From NCBI RefSeq assembly GCF_030695085.1, contig NZ_JAUYTS010000001.1, forward strand, positions 1 through 37,096: a stretch of DNA of 37,096 nucleotides, read 5' to 3'. Positions within the stretch are counted from its first letter, which is position 1. The number at the start of each line of letters is the position of its first letter. The notes under the pieces are model-generated. The model was not told the origin of the DNA. It saw nothing but the letters and a program-made list of their open reading frames with translations, and made no database searches. Positions 25,544-32,853 of the stretch are shown here, one piece after another. The position numbers and the translations under genes were made by a program. The stretch comes from Falsiroseomonas sp. (GTDB lineage Bacteria > Pseudomonadota > Alphaproteobacteria > Acetobacterales > Acetobacteraceae).

Positions 25544-26230
25544 ATGAGCGGAAGCACCCAGCCCGCCGCCGGGGATTTCACCCCGCCGGCGGAATCGAAC
25601 GGCATCACCGACCTGATCAACAACTCCTCCAATATCGGGCGGGAGTCGGCGCAGACCATCGCGTCCGAGACCATCTCGCGCCTGATCGAGCGCGGCACCG
25701 GCACGGCCGGGCGCGCCGCGCTGGGCGGGGCTGTCGGCAATGGCGTGGGCGCGCTGGTGCAGCCGGCGGTCTGGATCATCAGCGGCAAGGCGCCGCAGCC
25801 GGGGGATATCGCGCTGTGGGGCATGGGCAGCGTCGCCTCGATGGTCGGCGGGGCCATCGGCTCGGGTGCTGCCATCGTCACGGGCGTGGTGAAGGCGCTG
25901 GTGGAGGATCATGAGGATGGCATCATCGCCACGGCAGTGGCGAATGAACCGGCACGCTACCGGCCCTTCATCCGCTCCGTCCGCAATTACGGCGCCTCCG
26001 GCCGGGGCATCGTGGCGATGACCATCGCCCATCATGGTGGCGTCACCTGGCGGGTCGGGCCGGCGACCTGGGTCTACATCACCGATGCCACCGGCAAGCT
26101 GGTCTGCGACTACCGCCCGGCCTATGCGATGGAGATCTACCGGCCGGATCTGCCGCTGCGGATCGTCGGCCGGCAGTATGGCGACATCACCTATCGCTGG
26201 TCGGCGCGGAACGGGAACATCCACGGGTAG
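25544..26230 (+). CDS. Hypothetical glycine-zipper protein, function unknown
   Basis: I do not recognise this 228-residue protein. It has no signal peptide. Residues 1-45 are polar and rich in Ser, Asn and Glu. Residues about 50-120 form two hydrophobic Gly/Ala-rich stretches, AALGGAVGNGVGALVQPAVW and GMGSVASMVGGAIGSGAAIV, with repeated G-x3-G spacing. Such glycine-zipper pairs are typical of helical hairpins that sit in or insert into membranes. The last 90 residues are probably beta-rich, with WRVGPATWVYITD and CDYRPAYAMEIYRPDLPL. The ATG at 25544 has AGGAG about 9 nt upstream. It stands alone 81 bp after the transporter operon, behind the stem-loop at its end, so it may have its own promoter. 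A membrane-active or secreted role is possible but unsupported. Confidence 0.7.
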   Translation: MSGSTQPAAGDFTPPAESNGITDLINNSSNIGRESAQTIASETISRLIERGTGTAGRAALGGAVGNGVGALVQPAVWIISGKAPQPGDIALWGMGSVASMVGGAIGSGAAIVTGVVKALVEDHEDGIIATAVANEPARYRPFIRSVRNYGASGRGIVAMTIAHHGGVTWRVGPATWVYITDATGKLVCDYRPAYAMEIYRPDLPLRIVGRQYGDITYRWSARNGNIHG

Positions 26231-26306
26231 GGGCGCCTTTCAGCGACCGGTTCTGGCCTGCGATTCGCTGGGGCGCGACGCCGGATCGCCTCCCCGGACC
26301 AGCGCC

Positions 26307-26882
26307 TCAGCGTGCGCCTGCGTAGCCCCGAAGCCGTGCATAGCTCACGCGCTGTTCGGGCCTGAGGGCATCGTGCATGGCAAGGTGTGCAGCGAGGTGA
26401 ACCTCGCGGAGCCTTCCATTCAGGGCGCCGATCGAGGCTGTCAGCGCCGCCAGGCTTCCCGCCTCGGCGGCCCCGGTCGCGAATAGCAGGTCCAGCTCCG
26501 CCTCCATCGCCACGATCCGTGTTCCGAGGCTAAGTGCCGCGCGCGCCATTCGCTCATGAAGCCCTTCGGCCATCGCCCGCTGGGCGGGTGTAAGGCCCAG
26601 GGCGTCGCCGAGTTCCAGCACATGCATCGGGCCCGGATAGCCATTCAACTCGGCTGCCAGGGCGAGCGACATTCCGTGCCCCTGGAGGAGGGACGCCGTC
26701 TCTGCCTCCGAAAGCGCCTTGATCCGGCGGCTCTCCAAACCGGCATAGGGCTGCGACTCCACTGCGCCTGGCGGGGCGCTGTGGCCATGATGTTCCCCGT
26801 GCCGCCCGCTGGATTGCGCCATTGCGGACCATGTAACAACGAGGGCGAGGGCGGCGATGGGAAGCGCGATTGCGTGGTTCAT
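26307..26882 (-). CDS. Periplasmic Spy/CpxP-like protein with His-rich N-terminus
   Basis: This 191-residue protein is probably periplasmic. Residues 1-22 are a signal peptide (IALPIAALALVVTWSAMA) with likely cleavage before QSS. The mature start is His-rich (GRHGEHHGHS, residues 26-35), suggesting metal binding. The rest is helical with LTPAQRAMAEGLHERM (about 97-112) and, near the end, LRPEQRVSYARLRGY. These resemble the LTxxQ repeats of Spy, CpxP and ZraP, chaperone or metal-stress proteins. The ATG at 26882 directly precedes the signal peptide; a longer frame starting at 26999 would overlap the divergent regulator and lacks an export signal at its start. It is transcribed away from a Crp-type gene 50 bp off, which probably controls it. 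Confidence 0.72.
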   Translation of the reverse strand: MNHAIALPIAALALVVTWSAMAQSSGRHGEHHGHSAPPGAVESQPYAGLESRRIKALSEAETASLLQGHGMSLALAAELNGYPGPMHVLELGDALGLTPAQRAMAEGLHERMARAALSLGTRIVAMEAELDLLFATGAAEAGSLAALTASIGALNGRLREVHLAAHLAMHDALRPEQRVSYARLRGYAGAR

Positions 26883-26917
26883 ACGACAATGGGTAGCGCG
26901 GAGCGGCTCCGGGCAGC

Positions 26918-26933
26918 TATGACCGGGATCATA
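26918..26933. promoter_or_regulatory. Inverted repeat TATGA-N6-TCATA at the regulator start
   Basis: A 16-bp perfect inverted repeat lies in the 50-bp gap between the Spy/CpxP-like gene and the Crp-type gene, ending on the first base of the latter's ATG. A dimeric regulator bound here would cover the ribosome site of its own gene and lie about 36 bp from the divergent start. It does not match the FNR or CRP consensus half-sites. Confidence 0.4.
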
Positions 26934-27532
26934 TGAATGACGATCTGCCTCTGGCCCTGCCACCTGGCCGAGACCGGCGCCTGGCGCGCGGCGAGGCACT
27001 GTTCCGGGCGGGCGATCCCGCGCTTGGGCTCGTCCTCGTGCGCGAGGGGGCGCTGGAGCTTGTCCGCCTCTCCTCGGAGGGACGCCGGCTCATCCTTCAT
27101 CGAGCGAAGGCGGGCGATACGTTTGCCGAGGCAAGCCTTTTCGAAAGCCATCACCACTGCGACGCGATCTGCGCCGCCCCCGGCTTCGTCACGATCTACG
27201 GCGTCGCAGACCTCCGCCGTGCGGCCATGGCCGATCTGGATCTCGCCTGGCGTGTTGCAGCCCATCTCGCGGCGCGGCTCGTTGCCGAGCGGGCGCGTGC
27301 GGAACGCCTTGCCCTGCCGCACGCCGCGGATCGGCTGCTCGATATGCTGCACGCCTTGCCGCCTGAGCCTGACGGCACGCGCCGCATCGGGTGCTCCTGG
27401 AAGTCGCTCGCCGCCGAACTCGGCCTCTCCCATGAAGCGACGTACCGGGCGCTTGCGCGGCTGGAACGCGCCGGCTTGCTGCGGCGCGAGGGACGCGACC
27501 GGGTGCGCCTGCCCGTGGTGCCCCCGTCGTGA
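26933..27532 (+). CDS. Crp/Fnr-family transcriptional regulator, short type
   Basis: This 199-residue protein has a cyclic-nucleotide-type beta-roll (about 10-100) and a C-terminal winged helix with the HTH at about 155-185 (SLAAELGLSHEATYRALARL). It is shorter than CRP or FNR. In place of the CRP phosphate-binding cassette it reads FAEASLFESHHHCDAIC (64-80), with His73-75, Cys76 and Cys80, which could bind a metal or sense redox state. FNR-type N-terminal cysteines are absent. The ATG at 26933 has only a weak ribosome site, and an inverted repeat overlaps it, suggesting autoregulation. The divergent His-rich periplasmic protein is its likely target. The effector is not known. Confidence 0.83.
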   Translation: MNDDLPLALPPGRDRRLARGEALFRAGDPALGLVLVREGALELVRLSSEGRRLILHRAKAGDTFAEASLFESHHHCDAICAAPGFVTIYGVADLRRAAMADLDLAWRVAAHLAARLVAERARAERLALPHAADRLLDMLHALPPEPDGTRRIGCSWKSLAAELGLSHEATYRALARLERAGLLRREGRDRVRLPVVPPS

Positions 27533-27574
27533 AGGAGAGGCTGCGTCGGGTCTCCGTACTCTCACGGATGTCGT

Positions 27575-28498
27575 TCAGAAATTCACCCGGTCGCCGCCCT
27601 TCAGCGACAGCATCTCCCGCGCCTCCTCCGGCGTGGCGACGGACAGGCCCAGCCCCTCGATGATCTGCCGCGCGCTGCGGACCTGTTCGGCATTGCTGCG
27701 CGCCAGGCGGCCCGGGCCGCCCCATAGGCTGTCTTCCAGCCCGACGCGGATATTGCCGCCCATCGCGGCCGCCATCGCGGCGATCGGCAACTGGTTGCGG
27801 CCGGCGCCGAGCACCGACCAGCGGTAGCTGTCGCCGAACAGCCGGTCCGCGGTGCGCTTCATGTGCATCACGTCCTCGGGGTGCGCGCCGATCCCGCCCT
27901 GCAGGCCGAACACCGTCTGGATGAACAGCGGCGCCTTCACCAGCCCCTGGTCCAGGAAATACTTCAGATTGTATAGGTGGGAGGTGTCGTAGCACTCGAA
28001 CTCGAAGCGCGTGTTGTTCTCCGAGCAGGTCTTCAGGATGTATTCGATATCGCCAAAGGTGTTGCGGAACAGGATGTCCTTGTTGGCCAGGTAGGGCTGT
28101 TCCCAGTCGTGCTGGAAATCCTTGAACCGGTTCAGCATGCCGAACAGGCCGAAATTCATCGAACCCATGTTGAGCGAGGCCACTTCCGGCGCGAAGCTCG
28201 CCGCCGGTTTCACCCGCTGTTCGATGGTCATGGTCGGCGCGCCGCCGGTGGTGATGTTGATGACGCAGTCGCTGCGCTGCTTGATGACGCGCAGGAAGGG
28301 GGCGAAGGCCTCCGGCGACTGGTCCGGGCGGCCATCTACCGGATCACGGGCGTGCAGATGGACGATGGCGGCGCCGGCTTCCGCCGCGCCGATCGCGGCG
28401 TCGGCGATCTGTTCCGCCGTGATCGGCAGATGCGGCGACATGCTCGGCGTGTGGATCGCGCCGGTGACCGCGCAGGTGATGATGACTTTTCGGCTCAT
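27575..28498 (-). CDS. BKACE-family beta-keto acid cleavage enzyme
   Basis: This 307-residue protein belongs to the BKACE family (formerly DUF849), Zn-dependent TIM-barrel enzymes that transfer the acetyl part of a beta-keto acid to acetyl-CoA or another acyl-CoA. The first metal pair is His47/His49 in VHLHARDP. Other signatures are INITTGGAPTMT, EFECYDTSHLYNL, FIQTVFGLQGGIGAHPED, LGAGRNQLPIAAMA and NIRVGLEDSLWGG. Length fits. The ATG at 28498 overlaps the upstream dehydrogenase stop (ATGA). That pairing, a 3-hydroxy-acid dehydrogenase followed by BKACE, is the order of steps in carnitine breakdown (oxidation, then cleavage of dehydrocarnitine). Other beta-keto acids are equally possible. Confidence 0.9.
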   Translation of the reverse strand: MSRKVIITCAVTGAIHTPSMSPHLPITAEQIADAAIGAAEAGAAIVHLHARDPVDGRPDQSPEAFAPFLRVIKQRSDCVINITTGGAPTMTIEQRVKPAASFAPEVASLNMGSMNFGLFGMLNRFKDFQHDWEQPYLANKDILFRNTFGDIEYILKTCSENNTRFEFECYDTSHLYNLKYFLDQGLVKAPLFIQTVFGLQGGIGAHPEDVMHMKRTADRLFGDSYRWSVLGAGRNQLPIAAMAAAMGGNIRVGLEDSLWGGPGRLARSNAEQVRSARQIIEGLGLSVATPEEAREMLSLKGGDRVNF

Positions 28499-29436
28499 GC
28501 CTCTCCAACCTTCTTCTTGTGGGCGGCCAGGGCGGCCAGCCTTGCATCGCGCCTTGCGCTGCGGGCGGTGATCTCCGCCCGATCGGGCGTTTCGCCCCAT
28601 TGCTCCATGATGCGGGCAATCCCCGCCGCACCGAACACCTCCGGGCTCGGCGGTGCGGCGGCGATGCGGCCATAGAAGGGGCCGTAGCGCGCGCAGTAAT
28701 CCGGGATGCCGCCGGGCGCGTTCAGCTCGATGGTGGCAAAGGGGCCGAGGAAGGACCAGCGCAGGCCGAGTCCCTCCGCCACCGTGGTGTCCAGATCCTG
28801 CGGCGAGACATAGCCTTCCTGCACCAGCCGGAACGCCTCGGCCAGCAGCGCGCCCTGAAGGCGGTTCAACACGAAGCCCTCGATTTCCCGCTTTACCGTG
28901 ATTGGCGCCTGGCCGATATCGGCGAAGATCTTGCGCGCCCGCGCAATGGTCTCCGGCGCGGTCCAGGGCGCGCCCGAAAGCTCCACCACCGGCACCAGGT
29001 GCGGCGGATTGACCGGATGCGCCACCAGGCACCGCGCCCGGCCGGCCAGCCCCTCGGTGAAGACGGAGGCCGGGATGGCGCTGGTGGAGGAGGCCAGGAT
29101 GCAATCCGGCGCGGCCAGGAAATCCAGCTCCGCGAAGATGGCGCGCTTGGTCGCGGCATCCTCCGGCCCGTTTTCCTGCACGAATTCGGCGCCGGCCAGC
29201 GCCTCCGTCAGGCTGTGGGCGACGCTGATGCGGCCGGCGGCGGCCTCCGGGTCATCGCACAGCCCGTGCCGGGCCAGTTCCTGCAACCCAGCCAGGCAAA
29301 GACCTGGCGCGGAATCCAGCGCGGCGGGGGAGGGGTCGTGCAGGGCGGCGCGCCAGCCGGCCCGGGCGAAGATCATGGCCCAGGCGCGGCCGATCAGCCC
29401 CGCCCCCACAATCGCAACCTTGCGCGTTTCCGCCAT
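28495..29436 (-). CDS. 3-hydroxyacyl-CoA dehydrogenase-fold enzyme (carnitine dehydrogenase / lambda-crystallin-like)
   Basis: This 313-residue NAD-dependent dehydrogenase has an N-terminal Rossmann domain (VAIVGAGLIGRAWAMIFARA, residues 7-26) and a C-terminal helical domain. Active-site features are ASSTSAIPAS, AHPVNPPHLVPVVELS, which carries the catalytic His, and EIEGFVLNRLQGALLAEAFR. The match is closer to stand-alone dehydrogenases of this fold, L-carnitine dehydrogenase and lambda-crystallin/L-gulonate dehydrogenase, than to beta-oxidation enzymes. The ATG at 29436 has GGGGAG about 8 nt upstream. It is co-translated with the BKACE enzyme, so it presumably makes that enzyme's beta-keto acid. 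The hot-dog thioesterase domain found fused in some carnitine dehydrogenases is absent here. Confidence 0.83.
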   Translation of the reverse strand: MAETRKVAIVGAGLIGRAWAMIFARAGWRAALHDPSPAALDSAPGLCLAGLQELARHGLCDDPEAAAGRISVAHSLTEALAGAEFVQENGPEDAATKRAIFAELDFLAAPDCILASSTSAIPASVFTEGLAGRARCLVAHPVNPPHLVPVVELSGAPWTAPETIARARKIFADIGQAPITVKREIEGFVLNRLQGALLAEAFRLVQEGYVSPQDLDTTVAEGLGLRWSFLGPFATIELNAPGGIPDYCARYGPFYGRIAAAPPSPEVFGAAGIARIMEQWGETPDRAEITARSARRDARLAALAAHKKKVGEA

Positions 29437-29509
29437 GTGCTTGCTCCCCGAAGGGGGCACGATAGAAGCCGCGTGGCGCCGCGCAATCCCGGAACGCTGT
29501 CCTGGCGGG

Positions 29510-29707
29510 CTACCGTTCCCGGTCAAGGGCCTTCCAGAGGCCGATGATGAGCTGACGGGCGTTCGCCTCATCCGTCGGCAGCCGCAGCAGGCGGCCATCG
29601 CGGGCGACGAGGTGGATTTCCGCGCCGTCGGCGGAGGTGAGCAGGGATGCCGCCACGAAATCGGGCGCGCGGGCAGTCCGGCCGGTGCCGGTGGGGTTCA
29701 GCAGCAT
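29510..29707 (-). CDS. Small unknown protein, 65 residues
   Basis: I do not recognise this small protein. It reads as a short polar start, two probable strands (PDFVAASLLTSADG and AEIHLVARDGRLLRLP) and a closing helix (ANARQLIIGLWKALDRER). The ATG at 29707 has AGAGGG about 9 nt upstream. A longer frame to 29821 adds a Cys/Arg-rich stretch without protein-like character. It lies 73 bp upstream of the dehydrogenase/BKACE pair on the same strand. The composition is protein-like, but the short length leaves real doubt. Confidence 0.5.
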   Translation of the reverse strand: MLLNPTGTGRTARAPDFVAASLLTSADGAEIHLVARDGRLLRLPTDEANARQLIIGLWKALDRER

Positions 29708-29841
29708 TGGGGTTGGCCCTCTTGCCTCGGCGCCGCAATTTTTGCGGCCTTGGAATCCGGCGCGGGGGCACCGGATGCGAGGGCATGATCCCACCTTGCC
29801 ATTGCCCAGTGATGAATCCACCGGGCCCTGAATCGGCGCGG

Positions 29842-32124
29842 CTACGCGGGCAGGAGCAGCCCCCGCAGCCGGGCCAGCATGGCTTGGGCCGGCTCCCCAA
29901 GCTCCTCCTCCGGCCCCGCCACATCGGCCACCGCCGCCAGGGCGCGGCGGCGGTCCTCGGGTGTCGCCAGCAGCTTCACCAGCGTCTCGAAGGCTTCGGT
30001 AGGCGCCATCTCCACCACCACCGTCTGTTCCCGGATCAGCGCCTGGCGGGCGGAGGCGGTGAGCTGCGCGAAGGGCTCCTCCGTGGTCAGCAGGGCGTTC
30101 GAGCGTGCCAGCCGGTTGCGCCGCACGCCGCCGCGGGCCTTGGCGAGCAGGATCATCATCCGCACCACCGCTTCCGCGTAGCCACCTTCCGCCACCCGAT
30201 CCAGCGCCGCGCGCACATCCGGCGTTTCGCCGGCGAGTTCCGGCGGCACATCGATGGTCGGTATCTCGGAGGCGACGTTGAGCGCCGAAAGCGTGCCATA
30301 GACCGCGTGGAAGGCGGTTTCCTGCATGGAATCGCGCCAGTCGCGCCAGGAATCGATGCTGCGCTCGACGCTGTCGGCCCAGGCGCGTTCCATGGCGATG
30401 AAGGGGTTGTCGGGCGCCACCGGCTGGCGGTTCGCACGCACCAAATCGGCCATGGCGCCGAGTGGCTTCATCATCGGGTTGGCGTCGCTCACCAGATAGC
30501 GGCGCGCCCGCATCGGGTTCATCTGGCGGCGCAGCTCGGCCGATTCCTCGGTGGCGAATTGCCGCACGATGGGGCTGGCGAACAGATCATAGATCATCTG
30601 GTTCAGCGCGGAGATGCGCGCCACTGCCGGGAAGGCCTCGTTCTCCGCATCGGCCGAGAACAGGCGAATATCGGCCACCGTCTTCTCCACCAGTTCCACC
30701 TGATAGCCGGTATTCAGCCCGCTGCCGGCGGTGCCGGTGATGCGCAGCTCATACAGGCCCGGCGCCACGCTCTCGATCAGGTCGAGCGTATTGGCGATCT
30801 CGGTGTGTTCCTTGTTGGCCACCTTGCCGGAGACGAAGATGCCGAGATGGCCGATCTCGTCATGCACCAGGTAGATGATGGTCTGGCCGAGGGTCTTGAT
30901 TTCCTGCTCGTCGCGATAGACGTCGGCGATCCAGCGCAGCGCCTGGCCGGGCGGGGTGATGTTGTCGCCGGCCGAGGCGAAGACCACGATCGGCGACTTC
31001 ACCGAGCGCATATTGAAGGACGCACCCTTGCCGGCGGAGATTTCGCCGCGGGCGAATTTGTCGCCGATGAACAGGTTCTCGACGATCCAGCGGATTTCGT
31101 CCCGCGTCATCAGGAAGTAGCCGCCCCACCAGCGCTCAAACTCCAGGAAGCGCTCGGCCTCGGTGTCCACCTTCTCGTACAAATTGTAGTATTTGCGGAA
31201 CTTGGTGTTGCCGGGCGACAGGCTCTCGAAGTTGGCGACCAGATTGGCGCCGTCGAAGGTGCCGTTGCCGAGATCGGCCAGCAGCGCCGCCGGCCAGGAC
31301 CCGCCGGCGAGGCCGCCGGTATAGCGCATAGGGTTGCGGCCCTTCTCGCCGGCCCAGTAGGAGAGCGGCGCGCCGTTCAGCACCAGCGGGCCGGTCAACT
31401 CCGGCTCCGAGGCGCCGAGCATCATCACCGCCCAGCCGCCCTGGCAATTGCCGATGACCACGGGGCGCTGCGCCTCCGGGTGCAATTCGTGAATCTTGCG
31501 GAGGAAGATCGCCTCGGCCTCGGTGATGTCGAGGATGGTCTGGCCCGGCTCCGGGTCCCGGAAGAAGATCACGAAATACACCGGATGGCCGCGACGCAGC
31601 GCCACGCCCACCTGGCTGTCCGATTTGAAGCCGCCGATGCCAGCGCCATGGCCGGCGCGCGGGTCGATGATGACGAAGGGGCGCATGGCCGGATCGGCCT
31701 CGCGGAAGCCTTCGGGCGGCTTGATGCGGACCAGGGCGTAGTTGCAGCGGCGCGGCAGGTGCCGGCCATCCACCACCATGTCCCATTCGAAGATCAGCAC
31801 CGGCGGGCAGCCGGCCTTCTCATGCTCGGTGAAGTCGTTGCCGGCCTGGCGCATCGTGTCCCAGAACAGGACGGAACGCTGCGAGGCATCTACCGCATAG
31901 GCCATGGCATCGGCCATCAGCGCGAAGGGCGACCGGCCGAAGAAGGCGGAGCCGGTGGGGCCGGCGCCATCCATCACCTGTGGCGGGGCCAGCGCCGGGG
32001 CCATGGCGGCCATCTGCTTGCGGGCGACCTCACCCATCGCATGGGCCTGTTCCACGAAGCGGGTCAGGGCCTCGGTGCCCCTGGCCATCAGCTCGCGTCC
32101 GGGGGGCGGGGTCTGCGCGTTCAT
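29842..32124 (-). CDS. DUF3141 protein, PhaC-like alpha/beta hydrolase
   Basis: This 760-residue protein matches the DUF3141 family, large proteins with an alpha/beta-hydrolase core related to polyhydroxyalkanoate synthases. The nucleophile elbow is VIGNCQGGW, so Cys227 takes the nucleophile place as in PhaC. A matching Asp lies in VFASAGDNITPP and a His in VHDEIGHLGIFVSG. Other features are VIIDPRAGHGAGIGGFK and MTRDEIRWIVENLFIGDKFA. The last 300 residues are helical and have no function I know. No signal peptide or membrane span is evident. The ATG at 32124 has GAGG 9 nt upstream; starts at 32133 and 32148 are also open. No phaA, phaB or phasin gene is nearby, so a role in PHA metabolism is only a fold-based guess. 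Confidence 0.83.
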   Translation of the reverse strand: MNAQTPPPGRELMARGTEALTRFVEQAHAMGEVARKQMAAMAPALAPPQVMDGAGPTGSAFFGRSPFALMADAMAYAVDASQRSVLFWDTMRQAGNDFTEHEKAGCPPVLIFEWDMVVDGRHLPRRCNYALVRIKPPEGFREADPAMRPFVIIDPRAGHGAGIGGFKSDSQVGVALRRGHPVYFVIFFRDPEPGQTILDITEAEAIFLRKIHELHPEAQRPVVIGNCQGGWAVMMLGASEPELTGPLVLNGAPLSYWAGEKGRNPMRYTGGLAGGSWPAALLADLGNGTFDGANLVANFESLSPGNTKFRKYYNLYEKVDTEAERFLEFERWWGGYFLMTRDEIRWIVENLFIGDKFARGEISAGKGASFNMRSVKSPIVVFASAGDNITPPGQALRWIADVYRDEQEIKTLGQTIIYLVHDEIGHLGIFVSGKVANKEHTEIANTLDLIESVAPGLYELRITGTAGSGLNTGYQVELVEKTVADIRLFSADAENEAFPAVARISALNQMIYDLFASPIVRQFATEESAELRRQMNPMRARRYLVSDANPMMKPLGAMADLVRANRQPVAPDNPFIAMERAWADSVERSIDSWRDWRDSMQETAFHAVYGTLSALNVASEIPTIDVPPELAGETPDVRAALDRVAEGGYAEAVVRMMILLAKARGGVRRNRLARSNALLTTEEPFAQLTASARQALIREQTVVVEMAPTEAFETLVKLLATPEDRRRALAAVADVAGPEEELGEPAQAMLARLRGLLLPA

Positions 32125-32204
32125 CTGGTGCATCCTCGGTGGCCACAACGGCGGTGCAGCATAGCGGGAAAAGATGAACGGGGCACGCGGGGAAAGTTGC
32201 TTGC

Positions 32205-32258
32205 CCTATTCCAGCCGCGCGCCTGCGGGCACCTACTCCAGCCGCGCGCCTGCGGGCA
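32205..32258 (-). repeat. 27-bp tandem duplication across the GST stop codon
   Basis: Two head-to-tail 27-bp copies (32205-32231 and 32232-32258) differ at one base (32209 against 32236). Each encodes VPAGARLE followed by TAG on the minus strand; the single difference is a synonymous GAG/GAA. The real gene ends at the first stop met, 32233, and the second copy is now untranslated unless the stop is read through. Confidence 0.9.
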
Positions 32259-32841
32259 CGACCATCCCCCGCTGCACCGCCGGCCGCGCGCCCATCCGGT
32301 CGAACCAGGCGGCCAGATGCGGGGTCGGCGCCAGCGTCCGCCCCGCCCAGCCATGCTTCGCCACCCAGGGATAGGCCGCGATATCGGCGATGGAGCAGGT
32401 GGCGCCGGCCAGATAGGGCACCTCCGCCAGCCGCGCATCCAGCAGGCGATAGACCCGGTCCACCAGCGCCGTGGTGTGGGCGCGGGCGGCTTCCGGCTTC
32501 TCCGGCGCCAGTTCGGTCCAGTGATGCGCCTGGCCGGTGAAGGGGCCGAGCGAGGTCAGCGCCACCATCAGCCAGGACAGGGTGGTGGTCCGATCCTCCC
32601 CCAGCAGCACGCCGTGGCGTTCCGCCAGATGCAGCAGGATGGCGCCGCTTTCGAAGATCGGGCGCCCATCCTCCACCAGGATGGGGATCTTGCCATACGG
32701 GTTCAGCGCCAGGATTTCAGGCGCGAATTGCTGGCGGGCGCGGATGTTGACGCCGGTCACGGCGTATTCCAGGCCACATTCCTCCAGCATGATGGAGACG
32801 CGCTGGGAATTGGGCGTCGCCCAGCCGTAGAAATGTCGCAT
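32233..32841 (-). CDS. Glutathione S-transferase
   Basis: This 202-residue cytoplasmic enzyme conjugates glutathione to electrophiles or reduces or isomerises substrates with it. The N-terminal thioredoxin-like domain begins MRHFYGWATPNSQRVSIMLE, with Ser12 or nearby polar residues in the usual activating position, and contains the glutathione-binding PYGKIPILVEDG and IFESGAILLHLAE (Glu-Ser pair). The helical C-terminal domain has the N-capping box region CSIADIAAYPWV. This is the YfcG/Ure2p-like arrangement often seen in proteobacteria. The ATG at 32841 has AGGGA about 10 nt upstream, and tcuB ends 12 bp before it on the same strand. The terminal eight codons and stop are duplicated beyond the gene end. 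Confidence 0.88.
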   Translation of the reverse strand: MRHFYGWATPNSQRVSIMLEECGLEYAVTGVNIRARQQFAPEILALNPYGKIPILVEDGRPIFESGAILLHLAERHGVLLGEDRTTTLSWLMVALTSLGPFTGQAHHWTELAPEKPEAARAHTTALVDRVYRLLDARLAEVPYLAGATCSIADIAAYPWVAKHGWAGRTLAPTPHLAAWFDRMGARPAVQRGMVVPAGARLE

Positions 32842-32853
32842 CGCCCGTTTTCC

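Noticed and set aside
26883..26999. Longer start for the Spy/CpxP-like protein
   Set aside because: It would overlap the divergent regulator and hide the signal peptide; ATG 26882 begins directly with it.
29491..29518. GGAAC...CGTT boxes readable on both strands as a stress promoter
   Set aside because: The spacer is 18 bp in either direction, outside the 16-17 bp known for EcfG; it is simply an inverted repeat.
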